NCBI GenBank assembly: GCA_002704915.1
Contig: PAIP01000059.1
Location: 42,435-106,434, forward strand
Length of the DNA stretch: 64,000 bases
Origin: Parvularcula sp.
GTDB taxonomy: Bacteria > Pseudomonadota > Alphaproteobacteria > Caulobacterales > Parvularculaceae
Direction of reading: 5' to 3'
Below, in pieces: positions 24,939 to 33,538 of the stretch. Both the position numbers and the translations under genes were made by a program. Below the pieces are notes generated by a model. That model saw nothing but the letters and a program-made list of their open reading frames with translations. It was not told the DNA's origin and made no database searches. Position 1 is the first letter of the stretch. Every line of letters begins with the position of its first letter.

Positions 24939-26447
24939 ATGAGTGAAACAACCGCAAAAGCGGCGACACGGCTCGCCTATGCTTTCGCCAAGGAACGCGG
25001 CCTCATCGTGCTGGACGCCGCGTCGAGGCCGGTTGTGCTCGGCGCGCGCGGTAAGGCGCCGGACCCTTGGGCGGTCATCGAGGCGCGGCGCGCCATGGGC
25101 GCGCCGGTGGCTGTGGACGTCATGCCGCTCGACGCTTTCGAAAGGCGGCTTTCGGAAATCTATTCGGTCGAGGGGATTTCCACTGACGATCTCGGTCTCG
25201 ACGATGATGACGCGGATCTCGCCTCGCTGGCCGAAGGCCTGCCCAAAACCGCGGACCTCCTCGACAGCGAAAATGATGCGCCGGTGATCCGCTTGATCAA
25301 TGCGCTCATCGCCGAGGCGGTGAAAGTAAAAGCGTCCGACATTCACATCGAACCTTATGAAAAGGCGCTGTCCGTCCGCTTGCGTATAGACGGCGTTTTG
25401 CGCGAAATCCTGTCGCTGCCCTCGCGGATGACGCCGGTGCTGACCTCGCGTGTCAAAGTCATGGCGCGTCTCGACATCGCCGAGCGGCGCGTGCCTCAGG
25501 ACGGACGCATTTCTCTGGCGCTGGGCGGCAAGACGGTCGACGTGCGCGTCTCGACCTTGCCAGCGCGCTTTGGCGAGCGCGTCGTCATGCGTATTCTCGA
25601 CAAGGATGAGGCGCGGCTGGATCTCGACGGGCTCGGCATGCCGAAGGAAATCCTGACGCGCTTCAAACATGCGCTGGCGCGGCCCAACGGCATCATTCTT
25701 GTCACCGGCCCAACAGGCTCCGGCAAGACGACGACGCTTTACGGCGCCCTCACGCTGCTCAATGAACCGAGCCGCAATATTCTCACGGTCGAAGACCCGG
25801 TTGAATACGCCATCGAGGGCGTCGGCCAGACCCAGATCAATCCGAAAGTCGGGATGACCTTTGCGACGGGCCTGCGCGCGATCCTGCGTCAGGACCCGGA
25901 TATCGTCATGGTGGGTGAGATCCGCGATGTGGAAACAGCCGAGATCGCGGTGCAGGCCTCGCTCACCGGGCACCTTGTCCTGTCCACTGTGCATACCAAC
26001 TCCGCCGCCGGCGCCATCACCCGACTGCGCGATATGGGCGTCGAGGCGTTTCTGCTCTCCTCGACCATCGCGGCGGTGATGGCGCAGCGGCTTGTGCGGC
26101 GCCTGTGTCCGTCCTGCAAACAGCCTTACGCGCCGGATGCGGCAACGCGGCGCCTGCTCGGCGTCGGTCCGCGGGAAGAGGTGACGCTCTACCATCCCGG
26201 CGCATGCGGTCGCTGCAACCACACTGGCTATGAAGGGCGCATCGGCGTTTACGAATTGATCGTGGTCGATGAAAAGCTCAAACGCCTCATCCATGACGGC
26301 GCCAATGAACAGGATATTTCCTCCTACGCTTTTGCGCATGGGGACACTTTGCAGCAATCGGGCCTGCGCCATGCGCGCGCCGGCGTCACCTCGCTGGAAG
26401 AGGTCTTGAGGGTCGTGCATCAGGAGGAAGACGATGCCGGCCTTTGA
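24939..26447 (+). CDS. gspE: Type II secretion ATPase GspE
   Basis: A 502-residue cytoplasmic hexameric ATPase that powers pseudopilus assembly. Walker A is GPTGSGKTTT at about residue 256. The Asp and His boxes are seen in SDIHIEPYE, EDPVEYAIEG and STVHTNSAAGA, and Walker B in PDIVMVGEIRD. The zinc-type cysteine pairs (CPSCKQPY and CGRCNHTGYEGRIGVYE) are present. The N-terminal segment that binds GspL is shortened to about 90 residues. The 3' end overlaps gspF by 14 bases. Confidence 0.97.
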   Translation: MSETTAKAATRLAYAFAKERGLIVLDAASRPVVLGARGKAPDPWAVIEARRAMGAPVAVDVMPLDAFERRLSEIYSVEGISTDDLGLDDDDADLASLAEGLPKTADLLDSENDAPVIRLINALIAEAVKVKASDIHIEPYEKALSVRLRIDGVLREILSLPSRMTPVLTSRVKVMARLDIAERRVPQDGRISLALGGKTVDVRVSTLPARFGERVVMRILDKDEARLDLDGLGMPKEILTRFKHALARPNGIILVTGPTGSGKTTTLYGALTLLNEPSRNILTVEDPVEYAIEGVGQTQINPKVGMTFATGLRAILRQDPDIVMVGEIRDVETAEIAVQASLTGHLVLSTVHTNSAAGAITRLRDMGVEAFLLSSTIAAVMAQRLVRRLCPSCKQPYAPDAATRRLLGVGPREEVTLYHPGACGRCNHTGYEGRIGVYELIVVDEKLKRLIHDGANEQDISSYAFAHGDTLQQSGLRHARAGVTSLEEVLRVVHQEEDDAGL

Positions 26448-27648
26448 ATATGAAGCCGTCGATTTTGGCGGGCGGACAAAAAAAGGCGTTCTTTCCGCCG
26501 ACAGCCCGCGCCAGGCGCGACAGGAATTAAGACGCATGAAGCTGACGCCGTTGCGCCTTTCCGCGCCGCGGTCGGAACGTAAAGCGGGCGCTTTCGGCTC
26601 GGACAAGCCGCGCGTCAAACCCGCGCAACTGGTGATGATGACGCGGCAATTATCGGCGTTGATCGGCGCGGGCACGCCCTTGGAAGAAGCCCTCAACGCC
26701 GTGGCGGTGCAATCGGAATCCGGGCCGGCGCGCACGCGTCTTCTTTCGGTGCGCGAGCGGGTAATGGAGGGCTGGCGGTTCGCCGATGCGCTGGCCGAAG
26801 ATGAAAAGTCCTTCCCGCCGCTCTATCGCGCCGTCATCGCTGCGGGCGAGACCTCCGGCGATCTCGGCGGTGTGCTCGACCGCCTCGCCTCCATGCTGGA
26901 GAAAAACCGGGCCATCAAGAACAAGGCGGTTGCCTCGCTCATCTATCCGGCGGCGCTGATGATGATCGCCGGCGGCGTCGTCACTGCGCTGATGGTGTTC
27001 GTCGTTCCAAAGATCATCGACCAGTTCAACAGCTTCAACGCCGAGTTGCCTTTTCTCACGAAGGTCGTTGTCGGGCTTTCCAACTGGACTGTGAGCTATG
27101 GGCTGTTTGCGCTTCTTTTTATTGTTATTTTGGGCGTCGCCTTCTGGCGCGCCATGAAGGAGCCGCGCTTCAAGCTCGCCGTGGACCGCTTCATGCTGCG
27201 CGTTCCGGTGCTGGGCCGGCTTTCCCGGGGCGTTGATGGGGCCCGTTTCGCCCGCACGCTGGCGACCCTTTTTTCCGGCGGCGCGCCCTTGCTGGACAGT
27301 CTTGTGGGGGCGCAAAAGACGGTTTCAAACAGCTATATCCGCTCGCGGCTTGACCGGACGGTGACGATGGTGGGAGAGGGAGCCTCGCTCGCCGCCGCCA
27401 TCAAGCGGGCGGATGTTTTGCCGCCCATGCTCACCCATATGATTGCGGCGGGCGAACGGGCGGGCGCCCTGTCGGAGCTGCTCGACAAGGCGGCGCTGCA
27501 GCTCGAAGAAGAATTCGATACGGCGTCGACGGTGGCCCTGAGGCTTTTGGAGCCGGCCATCATCGTCGCCATGGGCGGCGCGGTGCTCGTCATCGTGCTG
27601 TCAATTTTGCTGCCGATCCTGCGCATCAACACGCTGGCTGTCGGCTAA
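26434..27648 (+). CDS. gspF: Type II secretion inner-membrane platform protein GspF
   Basis: A 404-residue platform protein with the usual N-terminal opening (MPAFEYEAVDFGGRTKKG), two repeated GspF cytoplasmic domains (first LVMMTRQLSALIGAGTPLEEAL, second FARTLATLFSGGAPLLDSL) and three membrane helices (IYPAALMMIAGGVVTALMVF, VSYGLFALLFIVILGVAF and IIVAMGGAVLVIVLSILLPIL). It couples the GspE motor to the pseudopilus. The start lies inside the end of gspE. Confidence 0.96.
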   Translation: MPAFEYEAVDFGGRTKKGVLSADSPRQARQELRRMKLTPLRLSAPRSERKAGAFGSDKPRVKPAQLVMMTRQLSALIGAGTPLEEALNAVAVQSESGPARTRLLSVRERVMEGWRFADALAEDEKSFPPLYRAVIAAGETSGDLGGVLDRLASMLEKNRAIKNKAVASLIYPAALMMIAGGVVTALMVFVVPKIIDQFNSFNAELPFLTKVVVGLSNWTVSYGLFALLFIVILGVAFWRAMKEPRFKLAVDRFMLRVPVLGRLSRGVDGARFARTLATLFSGGAPLLDSLVGAQKTVSNSYIRSRLDRTVTMVGEGASLAAAIKRADVLPPMLTHMIAAGERAGALSELLDKAALQLEEEFDTASTVALRLLEPAIIVAMGGAVLVIVLSILLPILRINTLAVG

Positions 27649-27662
27649 ACGGGAGACGCTAA

Positions 27663-28118
27663 ATGAAGAAGACCATGAAACGCCGTCAAAGAGGCTTTTC
27701 GCTTGTTGAATTGCTCGTAGCGCTCGCCATTCTCGCGCTAATTTCTGCGATTGTCGTGATCAATGTGCTGCCGGCGCGCGACAAAGCGGCGGTCGATACG
27801 GCGAAGATCGATATCGGCGTTATCGAAAGCGCGCTCGATCAATACCGTCTCGACATGATGAACTATCCGAATTCGCAGCAGGGCTTGCGGGCGCTGATCA
27901 CTGTTCCCGCCGATGCGCGCAACGCGTCGAACTACCGCCCAGGCGGTTATCTGCGCGGCGAAGTCCCGACCGATCCCTGGGGCAATCCTTATCAGTATCG
28001 TTTTCCGGGCGAGCGCGGCGGCGCCTATGATCTCTATTCCCTTGGCGCCGATGGCGAGCCCGGCGGCGAGGGGCTGAACGCCGATATCGGCAACTGGTCG
28101 GATGACGAGCGGCTGTAA
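27663..28118 (+). CDS. gspG: Type II secretion major pseudopilin GspG
   Basis: A 151-residue pseudopilin. The prepilin cleavage site is RQRG-FSLVELLVALAILAL with Glu at +5, so the prepilin peptidase would cut after Gly. The C-terminal half holds the GspG signature PTDPWGNPYQYRFPG and the calcium loop GADGEPGGEG ending in ADIGNW. It builds the periplasmic pseudopilus that pushes cargo through GspD. The 3' end overlaps gspH by 17 bases. Confidence 0.97.
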   Translation: MKKTMKRRQRGFSLVELLVALAILALISAIVVINVLPARDKAAVDTAKIDIGVIESALDQYRLDMMNYPNSQQGLRALITVPADARNASNYRPGGYLRGEVPTDPWGNPYQYRFPGERGGAYDLYSLGADGEPGGEGLNADIGNWSDDERL

Positions 28119-28650
28119 GCATAAGTCACGCCGGATCTCGCGGCGACAGGCGCAGCGCGGTCTCTCGCTTGTGGAACTGCTTGTGGTCATGGCGCTCGCC
28201 GCCATGGTCGCCGGCGTCGTCGTCATCAATGCGCCCCCGGGCCGAACGGATGCGCGCCGGGCCGCCGAAGCTCTTGCCGCGCGGCTCGATTTTGCGGCGC
28301 AGGATGCGGTCACGCGCGGCGCCGTTCTTGGCATGCGCCTCGATGACGAAGGGTATGCTTTCTTTCGTTATCAGCGCGGCGAGTGGAAGCCGGAAACAAC
28401 GGCGCAGATGAAAGCGGATAGTTTTCCGCCGGAATTTTCCGTCGATGTTTCGCGCGAGGCGCCGGCGAAAAGAAATGAGCCGGAGGAAAAACGCCGGGAG
28501 ACAGAAACTGTCATCCGGCCGGATCTGCGGTTCATGCCGACGGGCGAAACAACGCCGGTGACGGTGATGTTGCAGGATCGGCGCGAGATTTGGCGCGTGA
28601 CGCTGGACGGCGCGGGCCATGTGGAAGTGAGCAATGTCGATGGCGCGTAA
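28102..28650 (+). CDS. gspH: Type II secretion minor pseudopilin GspH
   Basis: A 182-residue minor pseudopilin with a long basic leader, the cleavage site AQRG-LSLVELLVVMALAAM and a GspH-type segment RRAAEALAARLDFAAQDAVTRG. The rest forms the variable globular head; a Lys/Glu-rich loop (APAKRNEPEEKRRETE) is unusual but plausible. It starts inside gspG and its end overlaps gspI by 17 bases. Confidence 0.88.
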   Translation: MTSGCKHKSRRISRRQAQRGLSLVELLVVMALAAMVAGVVVINAPPGRTDARRAAEALAARLDFAAQDAVTRGAVLGMRLDDEGYAFFRYQRGEWKPETTAQMKADSFPPEFSVDVSREAPAKRNEPEEKRRETETVIRPDLRFMPTGETTPVTVMLQDRREIWRVTLDGAGHVEVSNVDGA

Positions 28651-29008
28651 CAACCAGAAGGGCGTGACCCTTGTCGAGACACTGGTGGCGCTCGCCGTTA
28701 TGGGCCTCGTTATCGGCGCGCTCCTGGTGCTGATGGGCCAGAATTCGCGTTTCGCCGCCTCCATGCGCGAGCGCACGCTCGCCGCCATCGCAGCAGACAA
28801 TCTCATGGTCGAGGCGATGGTGCTGCGCGAGGCGACGGAAATCGGCGAAACCGAAGGCGAGGTGACGGTGGGCGGCGCTGCGCTTCGTTATCGTCGCACG
28901 ATTGTCGAAACCGGCGTCGACAACATTGTGCGTATCGAGATCGATGTTCTGTCGCCGGGTGGGGAGCAGCGCCTTGCGCATGCCGTCTCCATGCGGAGGC
29001 CGTCATGA
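28634..29008 (+). CDS. gspI: Type II secretion minor pseudopilin GspI
   Basis: A 124-residue minor pseudopilin of normal length with cleavage site NQKG-VTLVETLVALAVMGL and the family segment RTLAAIAADNLMVEAMV. GspI nucleates the pseudopilus tip with GspJ and GspK. The ATG at 28634 has a GGAAG site in the end of gspH; its stop overlaps gspJ as ATGA. Confidence 0.92.
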   Translation: MSMARNNQKGVTLVETLVALAVMGLVIGALLVLMGQNSRFAASMRERTLAAIAADNLMVEAMVLREATEIGETEGEVTVGGAALRYRRTIVETGVDNIVRIEIDVLSPGGEQRLAHAVSMRRPS

Positions 29009-29658
29009 ACGCCCACGCACAAAAAGGCCTGACCCTGCCGGAGGTGCTGATCGCGCTGCTCGTGTTTTCAGCGATCGCCGCGACCGCTGTTTACGCCCTG
29101 CGGCTTGGCGTTGACAGCCGCGACCAGCTTGCGGTTGTCGATGACGATCTGAAATCCTTCCAGATTGCGCGCACGCTCATCAAGGAAGATCTGGCGCAGA
29201 TAACTTCGCGCACCGTGCGCGATGAGTTCGGCGACGGCCGGCCTGCGGCCTTTATGGGCAATCTTCAGAATTTCGCGTCGCGCCGTGAGGAGGACGAGCG
29301 CGTGCTCGCCTCTTTCGTGCGGGCGGGCTGGATCAATCCGGGGGCGGAGGAACCGCGCAGCGCCCTTCAATATGTGGAATATGTGTTTCGCGACGGGGTG
29401 CTCCTGCGCCGCAGCCGCGCCTATCTCGACGAGGCCTCCGGCGCAGATGCTGACGAGCGCGTCTTGTTCGCCAACCTTGTGGATGCGCAGGCCGCTTTTT
29501 TGATCGGCGAGCAGCGCGGCGAGCTGGAATGGTCGGATATCTGGCCGGTGTCGGGCAGGGGCTCGGCGCCGCAGGCCCTATCCATTACCCTTGACCGCGA
29601 AGGCCGAGAGCCGGTGGAGCAGCTTTTCTGGATCGCCCCCGTGGAGGCGCAGTCATGA
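29005..29658 (+). CDS. gspJ: Type II secretion minor pseudopilin GspJ
   Basis: A 217-residue minor pseudopilin with cleavage site AQKG-LTLPEVLIALLVFSA, Glu at +5. The family segments FQIARTLIKEDLAQITSR and YVEYVFRDGVLLRRSR are present. It forms part of the pseudopilus tip. ATGA overlaps occur at both its start and its end. Confidence 0.94.
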   Translation: MNAHAQKGLTLPEVLIALLVFSAIAATAVYALRLGVDSRDQLAVVDDDLKSFQIARTLIKEDLAQITSRTVRDEFGDGRPAAFMGNLQNFASRREEDERVLASFVRAGWINPGAEEPRSALQYVEYVFRDGVLLRRSRAYLDEASGADADERVLFANLVDAQAAFLIGEQRGELEWSDIWPVSGRGSAPQALSITLDREGREPVEQLFWIAPVEAQS

Positions 29659-30623
29659 CCCGGGGGGAGGACCAGAAAGGCGCCGCCCTGCTGATCGTGC
29701 TTCTTCTGGCGGCGACGCTGTCTTTCGTGGCGTTGTCCGCCATGGAGCTGACCACGCGCGCTGCGGCGCGGACCGTTAATGTCAATGCGCGCGGCGAAGC
29801 CTTGTGGCGCGCCTTCGCCGTTGAAACGCTGACGCTCGCCGCTGTGGAAGAGATCGCGTCGGCCGATAGCGGAATCATGTCGCTTGACGATCCATGGGCG
29901 AGCGAGCCTGTGGAATTGCCTTTCGAGGAAGGCGGCGCGCGCGTTCTTCTCGGGGACGGAACCGCCTGTTTCAACGTCAACGCCTTGAACACGACCTATG
30001 GCGAAGGCGCCGGCGATCAGACTGTCGCTGAATTTATCCGCCTCGCCGGTCATCTCGGCGTCAGTGAATTCGACGCGGCCGCGCTGGCGCAGGCGATTGG
30101 CGACTGGGTCGATGAAGATACGAGCCGGCGCCCGCAAGGCGGCGAGGATGAGCATTATACGGTCTTGCCGTCGCCCTATCGCACCGGCAATCAGGCGATG
30201 GCTTCCGTTTCCGAATTGCGTGCGGTCAAAGGCGTGACGCGAGAGCTTTACGGCGCGCTGAAGCCGCATCTTTGTGCGCGCGAAGGCGGGGCGCCGTCAG
30301 TGATCAATGTAAACATGCTTTCAGAGCGCCATGCGCCCGTGCTCGCGGCCGCTCTCGGGCCGGCGGTGACCCCGCAAATGGCGGCGGACGTGATTTCCGC
30401 CCGCCCGCCGGGCGGCTGGACCAGTGTGGATGCGTTTCTCGCGACCCCGCCGATCAGCGATCTGGAACTTGAAAACGGGAGCCGGTTCGCCGTGTCGTCC
30501 CGCTTCCTGATCGCCCGTGCAGAGATTGTTTATGATACTGCCTTACTGGAGATGACGTCGGTTATTGACGCAAATGAAGGGGCTGCGCGCGTGATATCGC
30601 GCCGGCTCGGAGCGGAAGAGTGA
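29655..30623 (+). CDS. gspK: Type II secretion minor pseudopilin GspK (tip protein)
   Basis: A 322-residue minor pseudopilin. The cleavage site DQKG-AALLIVLLLAATLS lacks Glu at +5, as is usual for GspK. The large inserted domain has LGDGTACFNVNALNTTYG and AIGDWVDEDTSRRPQGGEDEHYT, the GspK calcium and alpha-domain segments, and INVNMLSERHAPVLAAAL. It caps the pseudopilus and may contact cargo. It overlaps gspL as GTGA. Confidence 0.95.
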   Translation: MTRGEDQKGAALLIVLLLAATLSFVALSAMELTTRAAARTVNVNARGEALWRAFAVETLTLAAVEEIASADSGIMSLDDPWASEPVELPFEEGGARVLLGDGTACFNVNALNTTYGEGAGDQTVAEFIRLAGHLGVSEFDAAALAQAIGDWVDEDTSRRPQGGEDEHYTVLPSPYRTGNQAMASVSELRAVKGVTRELYGALKPHLCAREGGAPSVINVNMLSERHAPVLAAALGPAVTPQMAADVISARPPGGWTSVDAFLATPPISDLELENGSRFAVSSRFLIARAEIVYDTALLEMTSVIDANEGAARVISRRLGAEE

Positions 30624-31816
30624 ACGAAACCTTAATTCTTCTTGCAGGCTCGACGCCGGAGGCCCCCGTGCAATGGGCCTTTGTCGGCGAGTCAGGCATC
30701 ATCGAGGCCGATACGGCTGACAGCGTCGCCGACCTTGCCGCCATCACCGACCGCGCCGCGGAGGCGCGTTCCATTGCGTTGATCTTGCACGGCGAGTGCG
30801 CCACCATGCGCGCGTTGCCCGTTCCGCCGAAGTCCACGGCCCAGTTCCGCGCGGCCGCGAGCATGCTGCTTGAAGACGAACTCGCGGAAAGTCTGGAAAA
30901 TGTCCATGTCGTTACAACGCGACATGAGAGCGGCGCCGGGATATCGCTGGCGATCAAGAAATCGGAAATGGACGCGTGGCTTACGGCGCTGGCGCAGTCC
31001 GGATTGTCGCCAGACATCCTCACCGTGGACTATGCCGTAACGCCTATGGCGCCGGGCCGCGCGGTCGTCATCGAAACCTCGGACCGGATGATGGGCGTTG
31101 TGGGTTTGAAAGGCTTCGCCCTCGAGAAGACGCTCGCGGGCGAACTCTTATCATCGCTGCTCCATGACGAGGAACTGAGGAAGATCGTCGCCTGTACTGC
31201 GCAGAGGATCACGGCGGACGAGCGCGAAACGCTGGAGATCGATCAGCGCGAGCCCATGAACGGCGAAGCGCTTCTCGGGTTTTTCGCCGAAGGTCTCGCC
31301 AAGGCGCCGAATTTTCTGCAGGGCGCCTATCGCAAGCGGCGCGACTGGCGTGCGACCGCCGGTCCGTGGCGCCGGGCGGGACTTCTCGCGGCGGCGTCGG
31401 TTGCGGCGCTGTTGCTGGTCAATATTGCGGAACTTATACGCGATCTGCGTACGGCGGATCGCCTTGAAGAAGACACGCTCGCCCTTCATCAAACCGTGTT
31501 TCCGGATGCGGCCGGCGTCGATCCAAGAACGCATGCGCGGCAGGTCCTGGGCGCCGGCGCCGGCGGCCGATCGTTTCTGACAATTTCCAATGCGCTTGCC
31601 GACAGCCTTGAGGGATCGAGCGGCATTCAGATCGACCGCATCCGCTATAATGGCGCGCGCGACGAATATGCCGTGAATTTGCGCTTCGGCGACATCAGCC
31701 AGATCGAAACACTGAAGCGCATGCTGGAGGCGCGCGGCCTGACTGCGGCGGAGGCTGGCGGCGTTCGGCGCACTGGCAACGCCTATCTCGGCGAATTGAG
31801 GGTGAGCGCGTCATGA
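30620..31816 (+). CDS. gspL: Type II secretion assembly protein GspL
   Basis: A 398-residue bitopic protein: a cytoplasmic actin-like domain that recruits GspE (residues about 1-245, with AQFRAAASMLLEDELAE and DILTVDYAVTP), one membrane helix (AGLLAAASVAALLLVNIAEL, about residue 255) and a periplasmic ferredoxin-like domain. GTG at 30620 is used because it overlaps the gspK stop (GTGA) in line with the rest of the operon. Confidence 0.92.
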   Translation: MNETLILLAGSTPEAPVQWAFVGESGIIEADTADSVADLAAITDRAAEARSIALILHGECATMRALPVPPKSTAQFRAAASMLLEDELAESLENVHVVTTRHESGAGISLAIKKSEMDAWLTALAQSGLSPDILTVDYAVTPMAPGRAVVIETSDRMMGVVGLKGFALEKTLAGELLSSLLHDEELRKIVACTAQRITADERETLEIDQREPMNGEALLGFFAEGLAKAPNFLQGAYRKRRDWRATAGPWRRAGLLAAASVAALLLVNIAELIRDLRTADRLEEDTLALHQTVFPDAAGVDPRTHARQVLGAGAGGRSFLTISNALADSLEGSSGIQIDRIRYNGARDEYAVNLRFGDISQIETLKRMLEARGLTAAEAGGVRRTGNAYLGELRVSAS

Positions 31817-32271
31817 CCTGGTGGACTGATCTTTCGCAGCGCGAGCGCCTGATGATCCTCATCGCCGGCGCGCTTGCGGCTGTGCTTTTCGTTTCGCTTG
31901 CCATTGTGCGGCCCTTCGCGGATTTGCGCTCAGACGCCGCCCGCAAGGCGGCCGCAGCCCGAGACGGCTATGAACTGACCGCTGCTGCGGCGGCTGTCGC
32001 CGGCGTCTCGGATACGACAGCCCCGCAGGACGGCGCGCCATTGCGGCAGGCGGTGCTTCAGTCTGCGCGAGCCGCGGGCATTGAAGTCGTGCGCATCGGC
32101 GCGGAAAGCGACGGCCAGCTAGAAATTCAGGCCGCGCCTGTCAATGGCGACGTGTTTTTTGAATGGCTGGCGCAGGTGCAAGGAAATTACGGCGCACGGG
32201 TCGCCTTTGCGGATATCGCCCGCGGCGAGGACGGCATGGTGACGCCGCAAGTTCTGGTGTTGGAGCGGTAA
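31813..32271 (+). CDS. gspM: Type II secretion protein GspM
   Basis: A 152-residue inner-membrane protein with a short cytoplasmic tail (MTWWTDLSQRERLMI), one helix (IAGALAAVLFVSLAIVRPF), a coiled stretch and a small periplasmic ferredoxin-like domain (GQLEIQAAPVNGDVFFEWLAQVQ). GspM binds GspL and steers pseudopilin assembly. It is joined to gspL by ATGA and to gspN by TAATG. Confidence 0.93.
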   Translation: MTWWTDLSQRERLMILIAGALAAVLFVSLAIVRPFADLRSDAARKAAAARDGYELTAAAAAVAGVSDTTAPQDGAPLRQAVLQSARAAGIEVVRIGAESDGQLEIQAAPVNGDVFFEWLAQVQGNYGARVAFADIARGEDGMVTPQVLVLER

Positions 32272-33047
32272 TGACGAAAGGCGCTGTGCAATCGAAAAAG
32301 CTGCTCGCGCCAATTCTCGTTGGCGGCTTTATCTTTCTTGCAACGCTGATCGCCTCGATCCCGGCCAGCGCTGTGTCTCTGCTCGCAAACAACAGCGGCG
32401 GCGCGATCTCTTATGCGGATGCGCGCGGGACAATCTGGAATGGCGAACTCGGGTCCGCTTCGGCGGGGGGCGTGGCCCTCGGCGACGTTCGGTTCCATCT
32501 GTCGCCCTGGTCGTTGCTGACGTTCTCGCCAAAAGTGACACTCTCCGCGAACGGCGCTGTACGGGGAACGGGCGCCGTCGCTTTCGGTCCGGGCGCCAAG
32601 CTTTCATTGAAGAATGTGAAAGCGGATATCGATCTTGCCGCGGCCGCGCCGCGCGGCCTTCTGGGCGAACCGGCGCGCGGTGAAGCGAGACTGAACATAA
32701 AGCGGCTCGACTTCAGCCGCAAAAACGGTTGCCTGAACGCCGCCGGGGATTTGTGGACCAATGCGCTCGATGCGCCGGCGAAGCGTTATGATCTGCCCGC
32801 CCTGCCCATGAGCGGCGGCGTGGCCTGCGAAGACGGCAAGCTGGTGATTGCGATGACCGGCGAAAACGCCCGCACGGCGGCCCGTATCCGACTTTTGCTC
32901 GACCGGTCGCTCGCTTATGAAGTGACAGCGACAGCGCAGCCTTCGGAAGAAAATGTCGCCTCCGCCTTGCGCTATTTCGGGTTCGAAGACGACAATGGCG
33001 AAATGACCTATGGCACAGTGGGCGTGCTGACTGGAGCAGGATCATGA
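32271..33047 (+). CDS. gspN: Type II secretion protein GspN
   Basis: A 258-residue protein with an N-terminal signal anchor (LLAPILVGGFIFLATLIASIP) and the family opening ARGTIWNGELGSASAGGVALG, a repeat-strand segment also seen in AsmA-like proteins. GspN is present in only some T2SS and its role is unclear. The ATG at 32271 overlaps the gspM stop; the ORF track starts 36 codons earlier inside gspM and is not credible there. Confidence 0.9.
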   Translation: MTKGAVQSKKLLAPILVGGFIFLATLIASIPASAVSLLANNSGGAISYADARGTIWNGELGSASAGGVALGDVRFHLSPWSLLTFSPKVTLSANGAVRGTGAVAFGPGAKLSLKNVKADIDLAAAAPRGLLGEPARGEARLNIKRLDFSRKNGCLNAAGDLWTNALDAPAKRYDLPALPMSGGVACEDGKLVIAMTGENARTAARIRLLLDRSLAYEVTATAQPSEENVASALRYFGFEDDNGEMTYGTVGVLTGAGS

Positions 33048-33538
33048 ACAAGTCCATTCTCGCCATATGTTCTTTCGCGGCGCTCGCCGGTGCCTGCGTA
33101 ACAGACGGGATGTCCTCGCCGCGTCAGGCCGAAGCCGGCAGAATTGATCTGGCGAGCGATGCTGCGGGGGCGCAAGGCTTGCGTCCTTTGGGCGATGCGG
33201 CGCTTCCGGACAAATCCTGCGGCATGATTTTGTGGACGCTCGAGGGCGTGCGTCCTGCGGCGGTATTCAGGTTCGTTTCTGGCAAAGAGGCCGAGATCAA
33301 TATCGCCGGTCAGCCGGTAATGCTAACCCGCACTGCGCAGGACGGCGCGGCGGGCTTTGGCGTTTTCGAACGTCAGGTCTTTGAAAGTGAAGACGGGGTG
33401 ACTGTTGAAGTGTCCGCCCGTTTTGGGCTCGGTTTTGACGGCGGCGCCTATCTTGAAAAAGGATTGATCAAGGTTCGGGATGATCAAGGCTGGAGCATGG
33501 TCGCGCCAACGGCCGGCATCGCCGGATGCAAAAATTAA
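33044..33538 (+). CDS. Uncharacterised lipoprotein closing the gsp operon
   Basis: A 164-residue protein with lipobox (ALAGAC, Cys about 18). The mature part is a small domain with two further cysteines (DKSCGMILW and IAGCKN), which could form a disulphide linking its first strand to its end. A central region (PVMLTRTAQDGAAGFGVFERQVFE) is predicted mostly strand. I recognise no family. It overlaps gspN by ATGA and is the last gene of the T2SS operon, so a role as pilotin for GspD or another T2SS accessory is a reasonable guess. Its stop interlocks with that of the ZIP gene (TTAA). Confidence 0.8.
   Translation: MNKSILAICSFAALAGACVTDGMSSPRQAEAGRIDLASDAAGAQGLRPLGDAALPDKSCGMILWTLEGVRPAAVFRFVSGKEAEINIAGQPVMLTRTAQDGAAGFGVFERQVFESEDGVTVEVSARFGLGFDGGAYLEKGLIKVRDDQGWSMVAPTAGIAGCKN

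Noticed and set aside
24816-26735. 639-residue minus-strand open frame
   Set aside because: Antisense of gspE, spanning parts of gspD and gspF; no family resemblance.
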